From: JBDKTH01 sp964558295
GTDB taxonomy: Bacteria; Planctomycetota; Planctomycetia; Pirellulales; Thermoguttaceae
Assembly: GCA_964558295.1 (NCBI GenBank)
Contig: CAZLDQ010000022.1
Coordinates: 1 to 42,202 of the forward strand
Reading direction: 5' to 3'
DNA length: 42,202 nucleotides
Below, in pieces: positions 7,208 through 15,701 of this stretch; the stretch's first letter is position 1; the number at the start of each line of letters is the position of its first letter. The notes beneath the pieces are model-generated. The model made no database searches, was not told the origin of the DNA, and saw nothing but the letters and a program-made list of their open reading frames with translations. The position numbers were made by a program, and so were the translations under genes.

Positions 7208-9574
7208 GTGAATCCGCCCATCAGTGACCTCGCGCAATCCCGCCTCACGATGACTATTGAAGTTTGGAACCATCTCTCGCCCGAGCTCCGCGCAGAGGTC
7301 GAGACGCAACTACACACGGGGGAAACCCCCCTGGCTTGGTTCGAACCAGACCTCGATTTGCGCCAGCACTACGCCCGCGGACTGGTAGTACTCACCAACC
7401 AACGGCTCCTTGCTTGGGAGGGGCTCAATGCGGAGGAGACGGCCAAAACCGGCCCGCGTCGCATGCAATTCTGGACGCTGACCGAGGGGCTCGAGCTGCG
7501 TCTCCAGCACTTTGACGCGGCCGGGGTGTTGGAGTTGGGCGACGCGACGGGGCTTCTGGGGCGGTGGCGTTTCACGTCCGCTCAGGCGGAGGCGGCCTGC
7601 CGGCTTCGCGAGCGGCTGGATCAGTTGCGAGACGGCCCGTTCCCAGCAGGCCACCTGACGGCTTCCCCGGGCGGGCAAACCTCTCCGAGCCGTGGCGGCC
7701 CAAGGGCCCAGGCGGCGGCAGACAGCCCGAACGGTGCTCAGCCAGAAGCCAAACCGCCAACCAATGCTCTGTTGCGGTTGATCCATTTCGCCCGTCCCCG
7801 GGCAGCGGGGATCTTGTTGGGGACTGTCTTGGCCGTGTCAGCTACGGCGGCCAGCTTGGTGCCACCCTACCTGACAATGCCGTTGTTGGACAACGTGCTC
7901 GTCCCTTACCAAAGCGGCAAGGCGGTCAATTTCGGTCTGGTGCCCTGGTATCTAGGCGGCTTGGCCCTGGCATCGTTCATGGCATGGTTGCTCGGTTGGT
8001 CGCGCACTTATGTGCTCGCCTGGGTTAGTGAGCGAGTCAGTGCCGATCTGCGCAACGCGACCTATACCCATCTCCAGCGTCTATCGCTGGAGTTCTTCGG
8101 CGGCAAGCGAACGGGCGATTTGATCTCGCGCGTCAGCAACGACACCGATCGGATCTGCTTCTTCCTCCAGGTCTACTTGTTGGATCTGGCCAGCGATATC
8201 CTGATGCTGTTGATGACCGCCGGAATCCTGCTGAGCATCAATGCGAAGCTGGCGATTATCACCCTCGGGCCGCTCCCGCTCATCGCTTGGCTGGTCCACA
8301 AGGTACGAAGCCGTCTGCGGCGTGGGTTTCAGGTGGCCAGTTGCGCGTGGGCTGATATGACAAGTGTCTTGGCCGACACGATTCCCGGGATTCGTGTGGT
8401 CAAGGCGTTTGCTCAGGAGCAACGGGAAATCGACCGCTTCCGCCGGGCGAATGATCGCGTGCTGGCAGCCAACGATCGGGTGAACACGATCTGGTCGTTT
8501 TTTGGACCGATGGTCGTCCTGTTGACCGATCTGGGATTGCTCGTGATTTGGGCCTTTGGCGCGTGGCTCGTCTTCCGCCACAGTATCACCGTCGGCGTAC
8601 TCACGGCGTTTGTGACCTACATCGGCCGGTTTTACACGCGGTTGGACGCAATGAGCCGCGTGGTGGCGGCGTTCCAGCGGGCGGGGGCCAGCGCGCAGCG
8701 GGTGTTCGCCATCCTCGATCAAAAGACGAACGTGCCCGAGCCGGTCAACCCGATCCACCCCGGCCGGGTACGCGGAGAGATCGAATTTCGCGACGTGGGA
8801 TTCCGTTACGGGAGCCGGTCGATCGTCGAAGGAATCAACCTCGCAATCCGCCCCGGCGAGATGCTCGGCCTGGTGGGACCGAGTGGGGCCGGCAAGACGA
8901 CGCTGGTCAACCTGGTCTGTCGTTTCTACGATGTCAGCCAGGGGGCCGTGCTGGTCGATGGAACTGACATCCGTTCGTTTGCCGTGGAAGAGTATCGCCG
9001 CAATATCGGGATCGTACTCCAGGAGCCGTTTTTGTTTTACGGGACGATTGCCGAGAACATCGCCTACGGCAAGCCGGAGGCGACCCGCGACGAGATTATC
9101 GCCGCAGCCCGTGCGGCTCGTGCCCACCAGTTCATCCTCCGCCTGCCCGATGGCTATGACTCGATGGTCGGCGAACGCGGCCAGACGCTTTCCGGCGGCG
9201 AGCGTCAACGGATCAGTATTGCCCGGGCGCTGTTGATCGACCCGCGGATCTTGATTCTCGACGAGGCGACCAGTTCGGTCGATACGGAGACGGAACGCGA
9301 GATCCAGTTGGCCTTGGATAACCTGATCCGCGGACGAACGACGATTGCCATCGCCCATCGCTTGAGCACATTGGCCCGGGCCGATCGGCTGGTGGTGCTC
9401 GATCGGGGGCAGATCGCCGAGATCGGCACCCACGACAAGCTGTTGGGCAACGATGGCGTGTATGCCCGGCTCTATCGAGCCCAGCAGGAACGGGGCGATG
9501 GCCAAGCCAACTCGGCCGGCCCGTCGCCGGCAGAGACGTATCAGCTCTCAATGCCTGAACGCGATATTGAGTGA
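7208..9574 (+). CDS. ABC exporter (fused permease and ATPase) with N-terminal PH-like domain, cyanophycin-associated type
   Basis: The 788-residue protein has three parts. Residues 1-150 are a small soluble domain with LVVLTNQRLLAWEG, a pattern typical of bacterial PH-like domains. A Pro/Ala/Gln-rich linker (about 155-190) follows. A six-helix type 1 exporter membrane domain (about 195-490) then leads into a complete ATPase: GPSGAGKTT Walker A, LSGGERQRIS signature, ILILDEATSSVD Walker B and IAHRLSTL switch His. From memory, exporters of this architecture paired with a DUF1854 gene recur beside cphA and are named cyanophycin-metabolism-associated. The divergent cphA and the downstream DUF1854 gene fit that. 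The cargo is unknown. The start is a GTG at 7208; an ATG at 7250 is an alternative, and neither has a strong ribosome site. Confidence 0.88.
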   Translation: MNPPISDLAQSRLTMTIEVWNHLSPELRAEVETQLHTGETPLAWFEPDLDLRQHYARGLVVLTNQRLLAWEGLNAEETAKTGPRRMQFWTLTEGLELRLQHFDAAGVLELGDATGLLGRWRFTSAQAEAACRLRERLDQLRDGPFPAGHLTASPGGQTSPSRGGPRAQAAADSPNGAQPEAKPPTNALLRLIHFARPRAAGILLGTVLAVSATAASLVPPYLTMPLLDNVLVPYQSGKAVNFGLVPWYLGGLALASFMAWLLGWSRTYVLAWVSERVSADLRNATYTHLQRLSLEFFGGKRTGDLISRVSNDTDRICFFLQVYLLDLASDILMLLMTAGILLSINAKLAIITLGPLPLIAWLVHKVRSRLRRGFQVASCAWADMTSVLADTIPGIRVVKAFAQEQREIDRFRRANDRVLAANDRVNTIWSFFGPMVVLLTDLGLLVIWAFGAWLVFRHSITVGVLTAFVTYIGRFYTRLDAMSRVVAAFQRAGASAQRVFAILDQKTNVPEPVNPIHPGRVRGEIEFRDVGFRYGSRSIVEGINLAIRPGEMLGLVGPSGAGKTTLVNLVCRFYDVSQGAVLVDGTDIRSFAVEEYRRNIGIVLQEPFLFYGTIAENIAYGKPEATRDEIIAAARAARAHQFILRLPDGYDSMVGERGQTLSGGERQRISIARALLIDPRILILDEATSSVDTETEREIQLALDNLIRGRTTIAIAHRLSTLARADRLVVLDRGQIAEIGTHDKLLGNDGVYARLYRAQQERGDGQANSAGPSPAETYQLSMPERDIE

Positions 9575-9615
9575 AAAGCCGCCGATCGAGGCAGCAATCG
9601 ATCGGGGAAAGAATC

Positions 9616-10119
9616 ATGATGGAACAGGATGCGATTCAATCACGCGGGGATGCCATCCACGGATTTCGTCTCCATCGCGATCCCCAAGGACGGTTGGTGA
9701 TGGCCACCGAAGCCGGCTGCGAATATGTGGGCATCGCTCCGATTCGCCTGTATCCCCTCTCCGACCCCGATCACTGGATCTCTCTGGTCGATGCCTCGGG
9801 GAATGAACTGCTGTGCCTGGAGGGGTTGGGGGATCTACCCCCAGAAACACAGGAGCTTTTGGAGGAAGAACTCGAACAGCGGGAATTTCTCCCGATTATC
9901 CGCTGCATCGAGCGAGTCTCGGCGCATGAAGCCCCCTCGGAGTGGCGCGTGCTGACCGACCGTGGCGAGACAACCTTCTTTGTCAACCACGAGGATGACG
10001 TACACCGACTGGGAACCCATGCGGCGGTGATTATCGATGCCCACGGCATCCGCTACTTGATCCCCGATCTGCGGCTCCTCGATTCGAGCAGCCGGCGGAT
10101 TCTCGACCGGTACGTGTAA
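9616..10119 (+). CDS. DUF1854 protein, cyanophycin/ABC-exporter associated
   Basis: The 167-residue soluble protein has the DUF1854 pattern: YVGIAPIRLYPLSDPDHWISL, then LEEELEQREFLPIIRCIERV, then WRVLTDRGETTF and finally GIRYLIPDLRLLD. The family has no known activity but is regularly found directly after an exporter like the one here. The 41-bp spacing suggests one transcript. GGGGAAAG lies about 6 bases before the tandem ATGs at 9616/9619; the frame is open 15 codons further up, without a better site. It may be a partner or cytoplasmic regulator of the exporter. A strong hairpin follows at 10131-10162 between it and the convergent amtB. Confidence 0.82.
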   Translation: MMEQDAIQSRGDAIHGFRLHRDPQGRLVMATEAGCEYVGIAPIRLYPLSDPDHWISLVDASGNELLCLEGLGDLPPETQELLEEELEQREFLPIIRCIERVSAHEAPSEWRVLTDRGETTFFVNHEDDVHRLGTHAAVIIDAHGIRYLIPDLRLLDSSSRRILDRYV

Positions 10120-10130
10120 GTGGGCGGCGC

Positions 10131-10162
10131 AAAAAGAACCGCCCTGGTTCTTCCAGGGCGGT
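10131..10162 (-). terminator. Rho-independent terminator of amtB
   Basis: A perfect 10-bp stem, ACCGCCCTGG (10138-10147) and CCAGGGCGGT (10153-10162), closes a 5-base loop. On the minus strand it is followed by TCTTTTTG, a proper U-tract, so it terminates amtB, whose stop is 38 bp away. On the plus strand there is no T-run, but the stem may also slow transcription coming from the DUF1854 gene. Confidence 0.85.
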
Positions 10163-10199
10163 GGTGATGGCAAGTCTTTCAGTGAGCGGACGAGCAACG

Positions 10200-11690
10200 C
10201 TAGCCCAGATCCGCGGCCGGCACTGGGGCGCCGAGGGGACGACCCATTTCTTCCCCGGAAGTCGGAACACCCGTGACAAACGAAGGCGGATAAGCATACA
10301 TGCCGTGCTCGGTAACGTCCAAGCCTTCGATCTCTTCCTCGGCACTGACGCGGAGGCCGACGGTGTACTTAATCGCCAGGAAGATCGCCATGCTCAGGAT
10401 GAACGACCATAGAAACGCCGAGCCGACGCCGATCGCTTGCGTAATCAACAGCGAGGGGCCGCCGCCGTTCAACAGACCGCCGTTGGCGGCGAACAGTCCG
10501 ACGGCCAAGGTGCCAAAGGCCCCGCAGATGCCGTGGACCGAAACCGCCCCCACCGGATCGTCGATCCGAATCCGGTCGATGAACACGCAGGCGAAGACCA
10601 CGAGGATCCCGGCCAGCAAACCGGTCAGAGCGGCGTAGTGCACAGGGATCACGTCGCAGCCCGCGGTGATCGCCACGAGACCGGCCAACGTGCCGTTCAA
10701 GGCGAACGAGGGATCGGGCTTCTTGAAGAAGATCCACGAGCAGAATAGCGCGCCAAGCGCTCCGGCGGCCGCGGCCATGTTGGTGGTCACCGCGATGAAG
10801 GCGAAACTGCCGCCGCCGACGGCCGTTGTACTGCCCGGGTTGAACCCGAACCAGCCGAGCCAGAGAATAAAGACACCCAACGCCGCCAAGGGGATGTTGT
10901 GGCCGGGAATCGGATTGATCCGGTCGCCCTTGTACTTGCCGATTCGTGGACCGAGCACGATGGCGCCAGCCAAGGCCGCCCAGCCGCCGATCGAATGGAC
11001 GACTGTCGAGCCGGCGAAGTCGTGGAAACCGAGCTTTTCCAACCAGCCGCCGCCGTCGAACAGGCCTCCCCAGGCCCAGGAACCAAAGATCGGGTAGAGG
11101 AACGTGGTGATGGCCGCCGTGTAGATCAAGTAACTGCCGAACTTCGTCCGTTCCGCCATGGCGCCACTGACGATCGTGGCCGAGGTGGCGCAGAAGACCG
11201 TTTGAAAGATCAGGAATGACCAATTGAACCCATTGGTCCCCGCATCGTAAAGGAAATTGGTCGTGCCAAACCAACCGGTGGCATTGGCGCCGAACATCAA
11301 CCCGAAGCCAAGAATCCAGAACGTGATCGTCCCAATACAAAAGTCTAAGAGGTTCTTCATCAGGATGTTGCAGGCGTTCTTGGCCCGCGTGAATCCCGTT
11401 TCGACCATGGCAAAGCCAGCTTGCATGAAGAAGACCAGGAAGGCTGCGATGCAGGTCCACAGGGCGTTCATATCCGTAAACAGGGCCCCGTTCTTCACGG
11501 TGCCATCATCGTTCAGTTCCAATGCGGAGGCGGCCAGGACGGCGAGTTTCTCGTCGACGGTCATTTGGGCCAGCGGCTTGGAAGCCGCGGCTTCCTCGGC
11601 CGATGCGGCATGCGGCGGGAAGAGCATCGAGCCGAGTATTGCTCCGCTGAAAAATACTGCCAATAAGCCAAGATGGGTCCAGACTCTCAT
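10200..11690 (-). CDS. amtB: Ammonium transporter of the Amt/MEP/Rh family
   Basis: This 496-residue protein has a cleavable signal (MRVWTHLGLLAVFFSGAILG to about residue 31, AASAEEA) and a short periplasmic N-terminal region, followed by eleven hydrophobic segments. Family marks include FAMVETGFTRAKN, SGAMAERTKF, DFAGSTVVHSIGG (first pore His) and AVSVHGICGAFG (second pore His). The twin-His pore is intact, so it should conduct ammonium or ammonia as a trimer in the inner membrane. No glnK gene is next to it, which is the usual partner; it may be elsewhere. A perfect sigma-54 promoter match lies 119 bp or so upstream of the ATG, and a clean terminator follows. It shares the block with cphA, linking ammonium capture to nitrogen storage. 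Confidence 0.95.
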   Translation of the reverse strand: MRVWTHLGLLAVFFSGAILGSMLFPPHAASAEEAAASKPLAQMTVDEKLAVLAASALELNDDGTVKNGALFTDMNALWTCIAAFLVFFMQAGFAMVETGFTRAKNACNILMKNLLDFCIGTITFWILGFGLMFGANATGWFGTTNFLYDAGTNGFNWSFLIFQTVFCATSATIVSGAMAERTKFGSYLIYTAAITTFLYPIFGSWAWGGLFDGGGWLEKLGFHDFAGSTVVHSIGGWAALAGAIVLGPRIGKYKGDRINPIPGHNIPLAALGVFILWLGWFGFNPGSTTAVGGGSFAFIAVTTNMAAAAGALGALFCSWIFFKKPDPSFALNGTLAGLVAITAGCDVIPVHYAALTGLLAGILVVFACVFIDRIRIDDPVGAVSVHGICGAFGTLAVGLFAANGGLLNGGGPSLLITQAIGVGSAFLWSFILSMAIFLAIKYTVGLRVSAEEEIEGLDVTEHGMYAYPPSFVTGVPTSGEEMGRPLGAPVPAADLG

Positions 11691-12062
11691 CGCAACCTCT
11701 CTTCAGGGTCTCAACACGGTGTTTGCCGGATACAAGTCCAACGCCGTCTTCGGCCGAGGAGCCAAGCTTCCCGGCGCATCCGCTGCTCGAGCGTTCTCGG
11801 CAGGACCAGCGGGACAGTTAGCAATCAATGTGCCAACAGTGCCTGCCTGAAGAACTGGCAAGGCTCGGAGGGGCAAGCAGCGATAGAGGTTAGGGAGAAT
11901 TTGCGAGGCGAGAAATCGCAGCGACAATCGACCGGCGGTCAAGATATTGCCTGCTTGGCGTGCAGAGCAGGCCGCGCGGACGGGCAAGCGAAGGCGGCTG
12001 CCGTCTGGCCGCGTGCCGTGAGCATCGGCCTCTTCCTTAGCCAGAGCAAGGATGCCGCCCGC
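11691..12062. other. 372-bp amtB control region
   Basis: The spacer between the decad-repeat gene and amtB contains the sigma-54 promoter at 11820-11836 and, 113-152 bp upstream of it, a 7-bp dyad GCCTGCT/AGCAGGC (11949-11955 and 11966-11972). The dyad is at an enhancer-like distance but does not match the NtrC consensus GCAC-N7-GTGC. Nothing else was recognised. Confidence 0.5.
11820..11836 (-). promoter_or_regulatory. Sigma-54 (-24/-12) promoter of amtB
   Basis: The minus strand reads TTGGCAC-ATTGA-TTGCT, a full match to the RpoN core consensus TTGGCAC-N5-TTGCW with correct spacing of the GG and GC pairs. The expected start site is near 11809, giving a leader of about 119 nt before the amtB ATG at 11690. 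Control of amtB by RpoN and NtrC under nitrogen limitation is well known in proteobacteria. Its use here rests on this motif alone. Confidence 0.78.
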
Positions 12063-12572
12063 TCAAGGGATGATTGGTCGGAAGAACTCCCGGGCGGCCG
12101 GGGCGATGGCCCGCGAGTCCCAGACGTGCTCGCCAAAACCGATTTGGGCGAGGACATATTTTCCCAGAGCGACTTGGCCAATCGCGGCATAGCCTGTAGT
12201 GAGTTGTCCCACCCCGAACACAACCGCCACGGCCGCCTGGCCGAGAGCGAACAGGCCGGTGCTGGCTTGGCCCAGTCCCAAGAGAACCCCAAGGGCTAGT
12301 TGCCCGATGGCAATCAGACCGAAGGAGGCATGGCCGATGGCCAGGAGCCCCACGGCCAGACGTCCGACCGCAATAACCCCCTTGGCGACCACCCGACGTC
12401 CGGTTTCGGGGGATTTGCCGTATGTGTAGTGGAGGAGGGGAAAACCGAAGACTCGTTGGTGGGAGATGAATTCCTGAAACAGGCTCCCATCGGCATACAT
12501 GAACCGTCGCCACGTGCCCAGTGGGGTTTCATCGAGCTTGTAGTCAACCTGTTCGAGAAGAAGGTTTCTCAT
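12063..12572 (-). CDS. Hydrophobic protein of seven glycine decad repeats
   Basis: The 169-residue protein has a polar N-terminal half (to about residue 60, with HYTYGKSPETGRR) and a repetitive half. Gly falls at 65, 70, 75, 80, 85, 90 and 95, then at 101, 106 and 111, then at 122, 127, 132 and 137, so the basic period is five. A polar residue opens every second pentad: Arg71, His81, Gln91, Gln102, Gln112, Gln123, Gln133. This gives seven decads of the form QLAxGLxAIG with two or three one-residue slips. The pattern could make stacked turns like a pentapeptide-repeat solenoid, or packed membrane helices with Gly faces. No signal peptide is seen. I do not recognise a named family. It lies in the same direction as the LpoB-like pair upstream. 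Confidence 0.72.
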   Translation of the reverse strand: MRNLLLEQVDYKLDETPLGTWRRFMYADGSLFQEFISHQRVFGFPLLHYTYGKSPETGRRVVAKGVIAVGRLAVGLLAIGHASFGLIAIGQLALGVLLGLGQASTGLFALGQAAVAVVFGVGQLTTGYAAIGQVALGKYVLAQIGFGEHVWDSRAIAPAAREFFRPIIP

Positions 12573-12733
12573 GAGACGGCACTCGAATGGGTTTTGACGA
12601 ACAAAATCGGGAAGGAAACGCCCCCGAATGTGTTCCCTGCTTGGGTTTTATTCGTCAGGGCACATTCCAAGTATAGGTTGCGACGGAGCCATTCTACGCC
12701 CGTCGTAGGATACTGAATAGGTGGACGCTAGGC

Positions 12734-14062
12734 TCAGTCCGCGCGGTCGAGGATCTGACCGACCAGACGGGGACCGGGGAAATTCGCCAACAGGTAGGTG
12801 TTACGTCCGTCCAAAATCGTGACGGTCTTCGTCACCTCGCTACCGAGAACTTCGGTGCCGTTGGCCGGACGCAGGCCGATGCGATGTTCGCCCGCGGGGA
12901 GTTCCAACCGCAAGACTTGGATTCGGTCGGGCAGGAGGCCCCAACAACGGGTATCGGCCGATTCGGTGGCCTCCCAGACGACGCCGCCGAGATCCATGAG
13001 CAGTTCAGCGGCCGGATGATCGACGTGCATCACCTCCTTAGCCCCGTAGACCACCCCTTTCTTGATCACACGGCGAGCCACGGCCCGGGCAATGACTTGG
13101 GGATAGATGGCCTCATATTGCTCGACGGCCAATTGACCGACATCGGTGATCGTTTCCGTGCGACCGGCGGCCAAACCGTCGGTGTAGACCAGGACGTTGC
13201 GCACGCGGTTGTAGGAGAGGACCACTTTGGGTACCTTGACCGGCGCAATGGTTGGCGGCAGCGAGTGCTTGCTCGTGGCCGTAATGATGCGGTCGGCAAT
13301 CAGCAACGCGGCTTGGGTGGGTACCTCCGCGACTTCTTCCTTATAGGGGCCCCGGCCGACGAGCGTAAAGACGTAAAGCACGCCGTTGCCCGGGGCGCTG
13401 TGGTGGCCATGGCTGGCCCGCTCCAGGTCCTGTTTGCCGTAGATGAAGCCGGGTTCCCAACTGACAACCGTTGCCCAATTGCGGGCCACGTCGTCGTAGT
13501 TGGCATGATGGGCTTCGCAGAGCATGCCGCGCAGATAAGCGCCCAGGGCCACGCGCTTGTAGGCTAACTTGGGATTGTTGCCCGCGTCGTCGCGGCCGTT
13601 CTGGATGATCCGCTCTTGCTTTTCCGCCACCTGCAAGGCGTAGGCCTCGGCATCACCACCGTCATGCATCAGGTTGGAGAGGGCTAAGAACGCCCGGAGA
13701 AGGATCTTCTCGTAGTCTTCGCCGGAGTAGGCGGCCGCTTTGTCGTCGGTGACCATGGTGAGGGCCGTTTCGGCCAAATCTTTCTGCTCCAGGTAGTCCA
13801 GCGAATCACGGACTTCGCGGAGAGTCTGCTCGGCCTTCCGCGGTTCGCCGGCGGCCAATTCGAGCATGGCCCGATCGAGTTTCAATACGTCGGCTTCCCC
13901 CCTCGGCCGTTCAAGGTACTTTTCGATGGCAGCCTCGGCCAAGGTGAGGTTGCCCGCATAGAAGTTCTCGCGGACTTCGCGAAGCCGGTCGGCATGGGTT
14001 GCACAGCCGGCCAGCAGGCCAAGCAACCCCATTGCCAGCAGAGAGCCAAAGGAGCGACGCAT
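12734..14062 (-). CDS. COG3014-like lipoprotein
   Basis: The 442-residue protein begins with a lipoprotein signal MRRSFGSLLAMGLLGLLAGC (lipobox LAGC, Cys20). The next 130 residues are helical and TPR-like (YAGNLTLAEAAIEKYLERP, ELAAGEPRKAEQTLREV). The middle carries GAYLRGMLCEAHHANYDDVARN and APGNGVLYVFTLVGRGPYKEE, which resemble the uncharacterised COG3014 family. From memory, COG3014 genes occur beside lpoB-like genes in proteobacteria, and the same pairing is seen here with a gap of only 5 bp. The C-terminal region (EHRIGLRPANGTEV) looks like a PEGA-type beta domain. It probably sits at the periplasmic face of a membrane. Its function is unknown; a part in cell-wall synthesis is inferred from the partner only. 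Confidence 0.7.
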   Translation of the reverse strand: MRRSFGSLLAMGLLGLLAGCATHADRLREVRENFYAGNLTLAEAAIEKYLERPRGEADVLKLDRAMLELAAGEPRKAEQTLREVRDSLDYLEQKDLAETALTMVTDDKAAAYSGEDYEKILLRAFLALSNLMHDGGDAEAYALQVAEKQERIIQNGRDDAGNNPKLAYKRVALGAYLRGMLCEAHHANYDDVARNWATVVSWEPGFIYGKQDLERASHGHHSAPGNGVLYVFTLVGRGPYKEEVAEVPTQAALLIADRIITATSKHSLPPTIAPVKVPKVVLSYNRVRNVLVYTDGLAAGRTETITDVGQLAVEQYEAIYPQVIARAVARRVIKKGVVYGAKEVMHVDHPAAELLMDLGGVVWEATESADTRCWGLLPDRIQVLRLELPAGEHRIGLRPANGTEVLGSEVTKTVTILDGRNTYLLANFPGPRLVGQILDRAD

Positions 14063-14067
14063 AGGAT

Positions 14068-14739
14068 CTAGTGGAAAGGATTCCAGCCGCGGATTTTGGC
14101 GAGCGGCGAGACGTTGTAGCCTTTGCTCAACTGGGCCGATTCCTTGTCGTACTGGCCGTTCTGGACGTTGATCATTTCCAGGGTCAACTGGTAGTCGCGC
14201 TGATAGTCTTTATTGTTGCGCGTAGTCCCGGAAGTGATGGTGGCAAAGAGGAGATAGTCGAACGGCTGGCCCATCTGTTCCATCGTGGCGGCAAAGGCAC
14301 GCATGTTCTGGGGGATCATCAATTGGTCAGGCCGGAGCCTCGCCTCGCGCAAGCCGGCCTCCACATAGCGACGGCTGACTGCCTGATAAACATTCCCTTC
14401 AAGGAGACGCGAGTCGATCATCTGGTAGATCTGCTCCTTGAAATCGGCGAGTTCTTCGACGCTCTTGTTTTCAACGCCGACAAAGCAGATTCGCATCGGT
14501 CCGGGGGGGCCATCGATACTCGCCTGGACCGGGCGGCTGTGACGGCTGAGGAGTTTGGCCACCGCTTCATCGACCAGCGGCTTGTAGATTTCTCCGCCGG
14601 CCGCATGGCTACCGACCATATCCTGCTCGCCCGGTTTCAGCACCTGGGCGGTCTGGCGGCTGCGGCAACCACTCTGCGTCATGAGGTTCAGCCCGACGAG
14701 GCTTGTCACCGCCGCACCAAGAAAATGCCGTCTGTCCAT
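14068..14739 (-). CDS. LpoB-like penicillin-binding-protein activator lipoprotein
   Basis: The 223-residue protein starts MDRRHFLGAAVTSLVGLNLM and has TQSGC as a lipobox with Cys25. The double Arg followed by HFLG also resembles a Tat signal. The mature part has MRICFVGVENKSVEEL, FKEQIYQMIDSRLL, YLLFATITS and DYQLTLEMINVQNG, the alternating strand and helix pattern of the LpoB/CsgG-type fold. LpoB in E. coli activates the class A PBP1B. A GGGAG site lies 4 bases before the ATG. It is the first gene of a two-gene operon with the COG3014-like lipoprotein. Whether this organism has a class A PBP for it to activate is not known from the window. Confidence 0.75.
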   Translation of the reverse strand: MDRRHFLGAAVTSLVGLNLMTQSGCRSRQTAQVLKPGEQDMVGSHAAGGEIYKPLVDEAVAKLLSRHSRPVQASIDGPPGPMRICFVGVENKSVEELADFKEQIYQMIDSRLLEGNVYQAVSRRYVEAGLREARLRPDQLMIPQNMRAFAATMEQMGQPFDYLLFATITSGTTRNNKDYQRDYQLTLEMINVQNGQYDKESAQLSKGYNVSPLAKIRGWNPFH

Positions 14740-15288
14740 GGGACTCCCTTCCGCCTATTCCCTCACTAAAGAACCCAGACATTGGGCACGTCGCACCATC
14801 TGTCGCACGCGCACAGTCTTCCTTTTCGGCAGAAATTGCCACAAACTGCACCCGCGGCCTGTCTTGGGGGGAGCAAACGATAGCGAAAACATCATCGCAT
14901 GTCTAGAGAAACACTCAGGGCAACAGACTGGAGAAGCAGGGCAAAATAAGCAACCTACAGCGAGTAAGCCTTGAACGCTCAAGGATTGTGGAAAAACCGC
15001 GACACCTCTGACAAAAGGCCCTTCGGTCTGCGCCGGCGGTAGGACCCATGCCTTCCCTCTGTTTGCGACACGCGTCAGAGTGGGCAACGATCCGTGCAGC
15101 ACGCAGTGTCGGCAGCCCCTGGCGCCGGTAGATTTCCTTTGCTCCAAGGAGCGTTTAGGAGATTGCGCTCCGAAGGACGAAACGCTGTAAGCCACAGGCG
15201 ATCTTCAGATTTCGTCGCCAGTCATCCTGGCCCACTCAAGGGCTCGGAGCGGCGGGGTCGATCTGAGTGCCTGGAGGACTCAATTCAT
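14740..15288. other. 549-bp divergent spacer
   Basis: This spacer lies between the LpoB-like operon (minus) and the small membrane protein (plus). No gene, tRNA or clear promoter pair is recognisable. Open frames on both strands lack ribosome sites and recognisable composition. Confidence 0.4.
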
Positions 15289-15465
15289 ATGCTGCGGTTG
15301 TCATGGCGTGATGTTTCTCGGACCCAGAGTCAGCTTGTGGTTCAGGGAGTCTGCTTGCTCATCGGACTTCTCCTGATCGTCGTTGGCATCGAGTGCTTGG
15401 ACGCGCAGAAGATCGCGTTGCAGCACCACGAATGTGCGACTCCCAAGGTCTGCTCGATCAAGTAG
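15289..15465 (+). CDS. Small single-pass membrane protein (58 residues)
   Basis: ATG at 15289 is preceded by GGAGGA with a spacing of about 10, a strong ribosome site. The product starts MLRLSWRDVSRTQSQLVVQG, carries one hydrophobic helix (about residues 21-41, VCLLIGLLLIVVGIECL) and ends with a Cys-containing tail, HHECATPKVCSIK. The frame runs on upstream but without a start as good. It is unknown to me. It may be co-transcribed with the histidine kinase that starts about 240 bp later, where a small membrane protein could tune the sensor, but that is only context. Confidence 0.5.
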   Translation: MLRLSWRDVSRTQSQLVVQGVCLLIGLLLIVVGIECLDAQKIALQHHECATPKVCSIK

Positions 15466-15701
15466 GCACAACGGTGTAGGGCGGAAGCCGACGCAGACCG
15501 TGTTGCCTCCCCTGATTCATTCTCTCTCCTCATTTGTTCTCTGAAAAAGCTGACCGAGTCGGGTCAGGATCTGGTCGGCCACTGGGGGTGGCCGCGGGCA
15601 ACGCGGAGAGTTACAATGAAAGGACGTTAGTCCCTCCGTTGTGCTTCAAGGCGATGTCCCGCCCGATTAAGGGCTGTTTCGTACGAGCCTGGCCCGGATT
15701 G

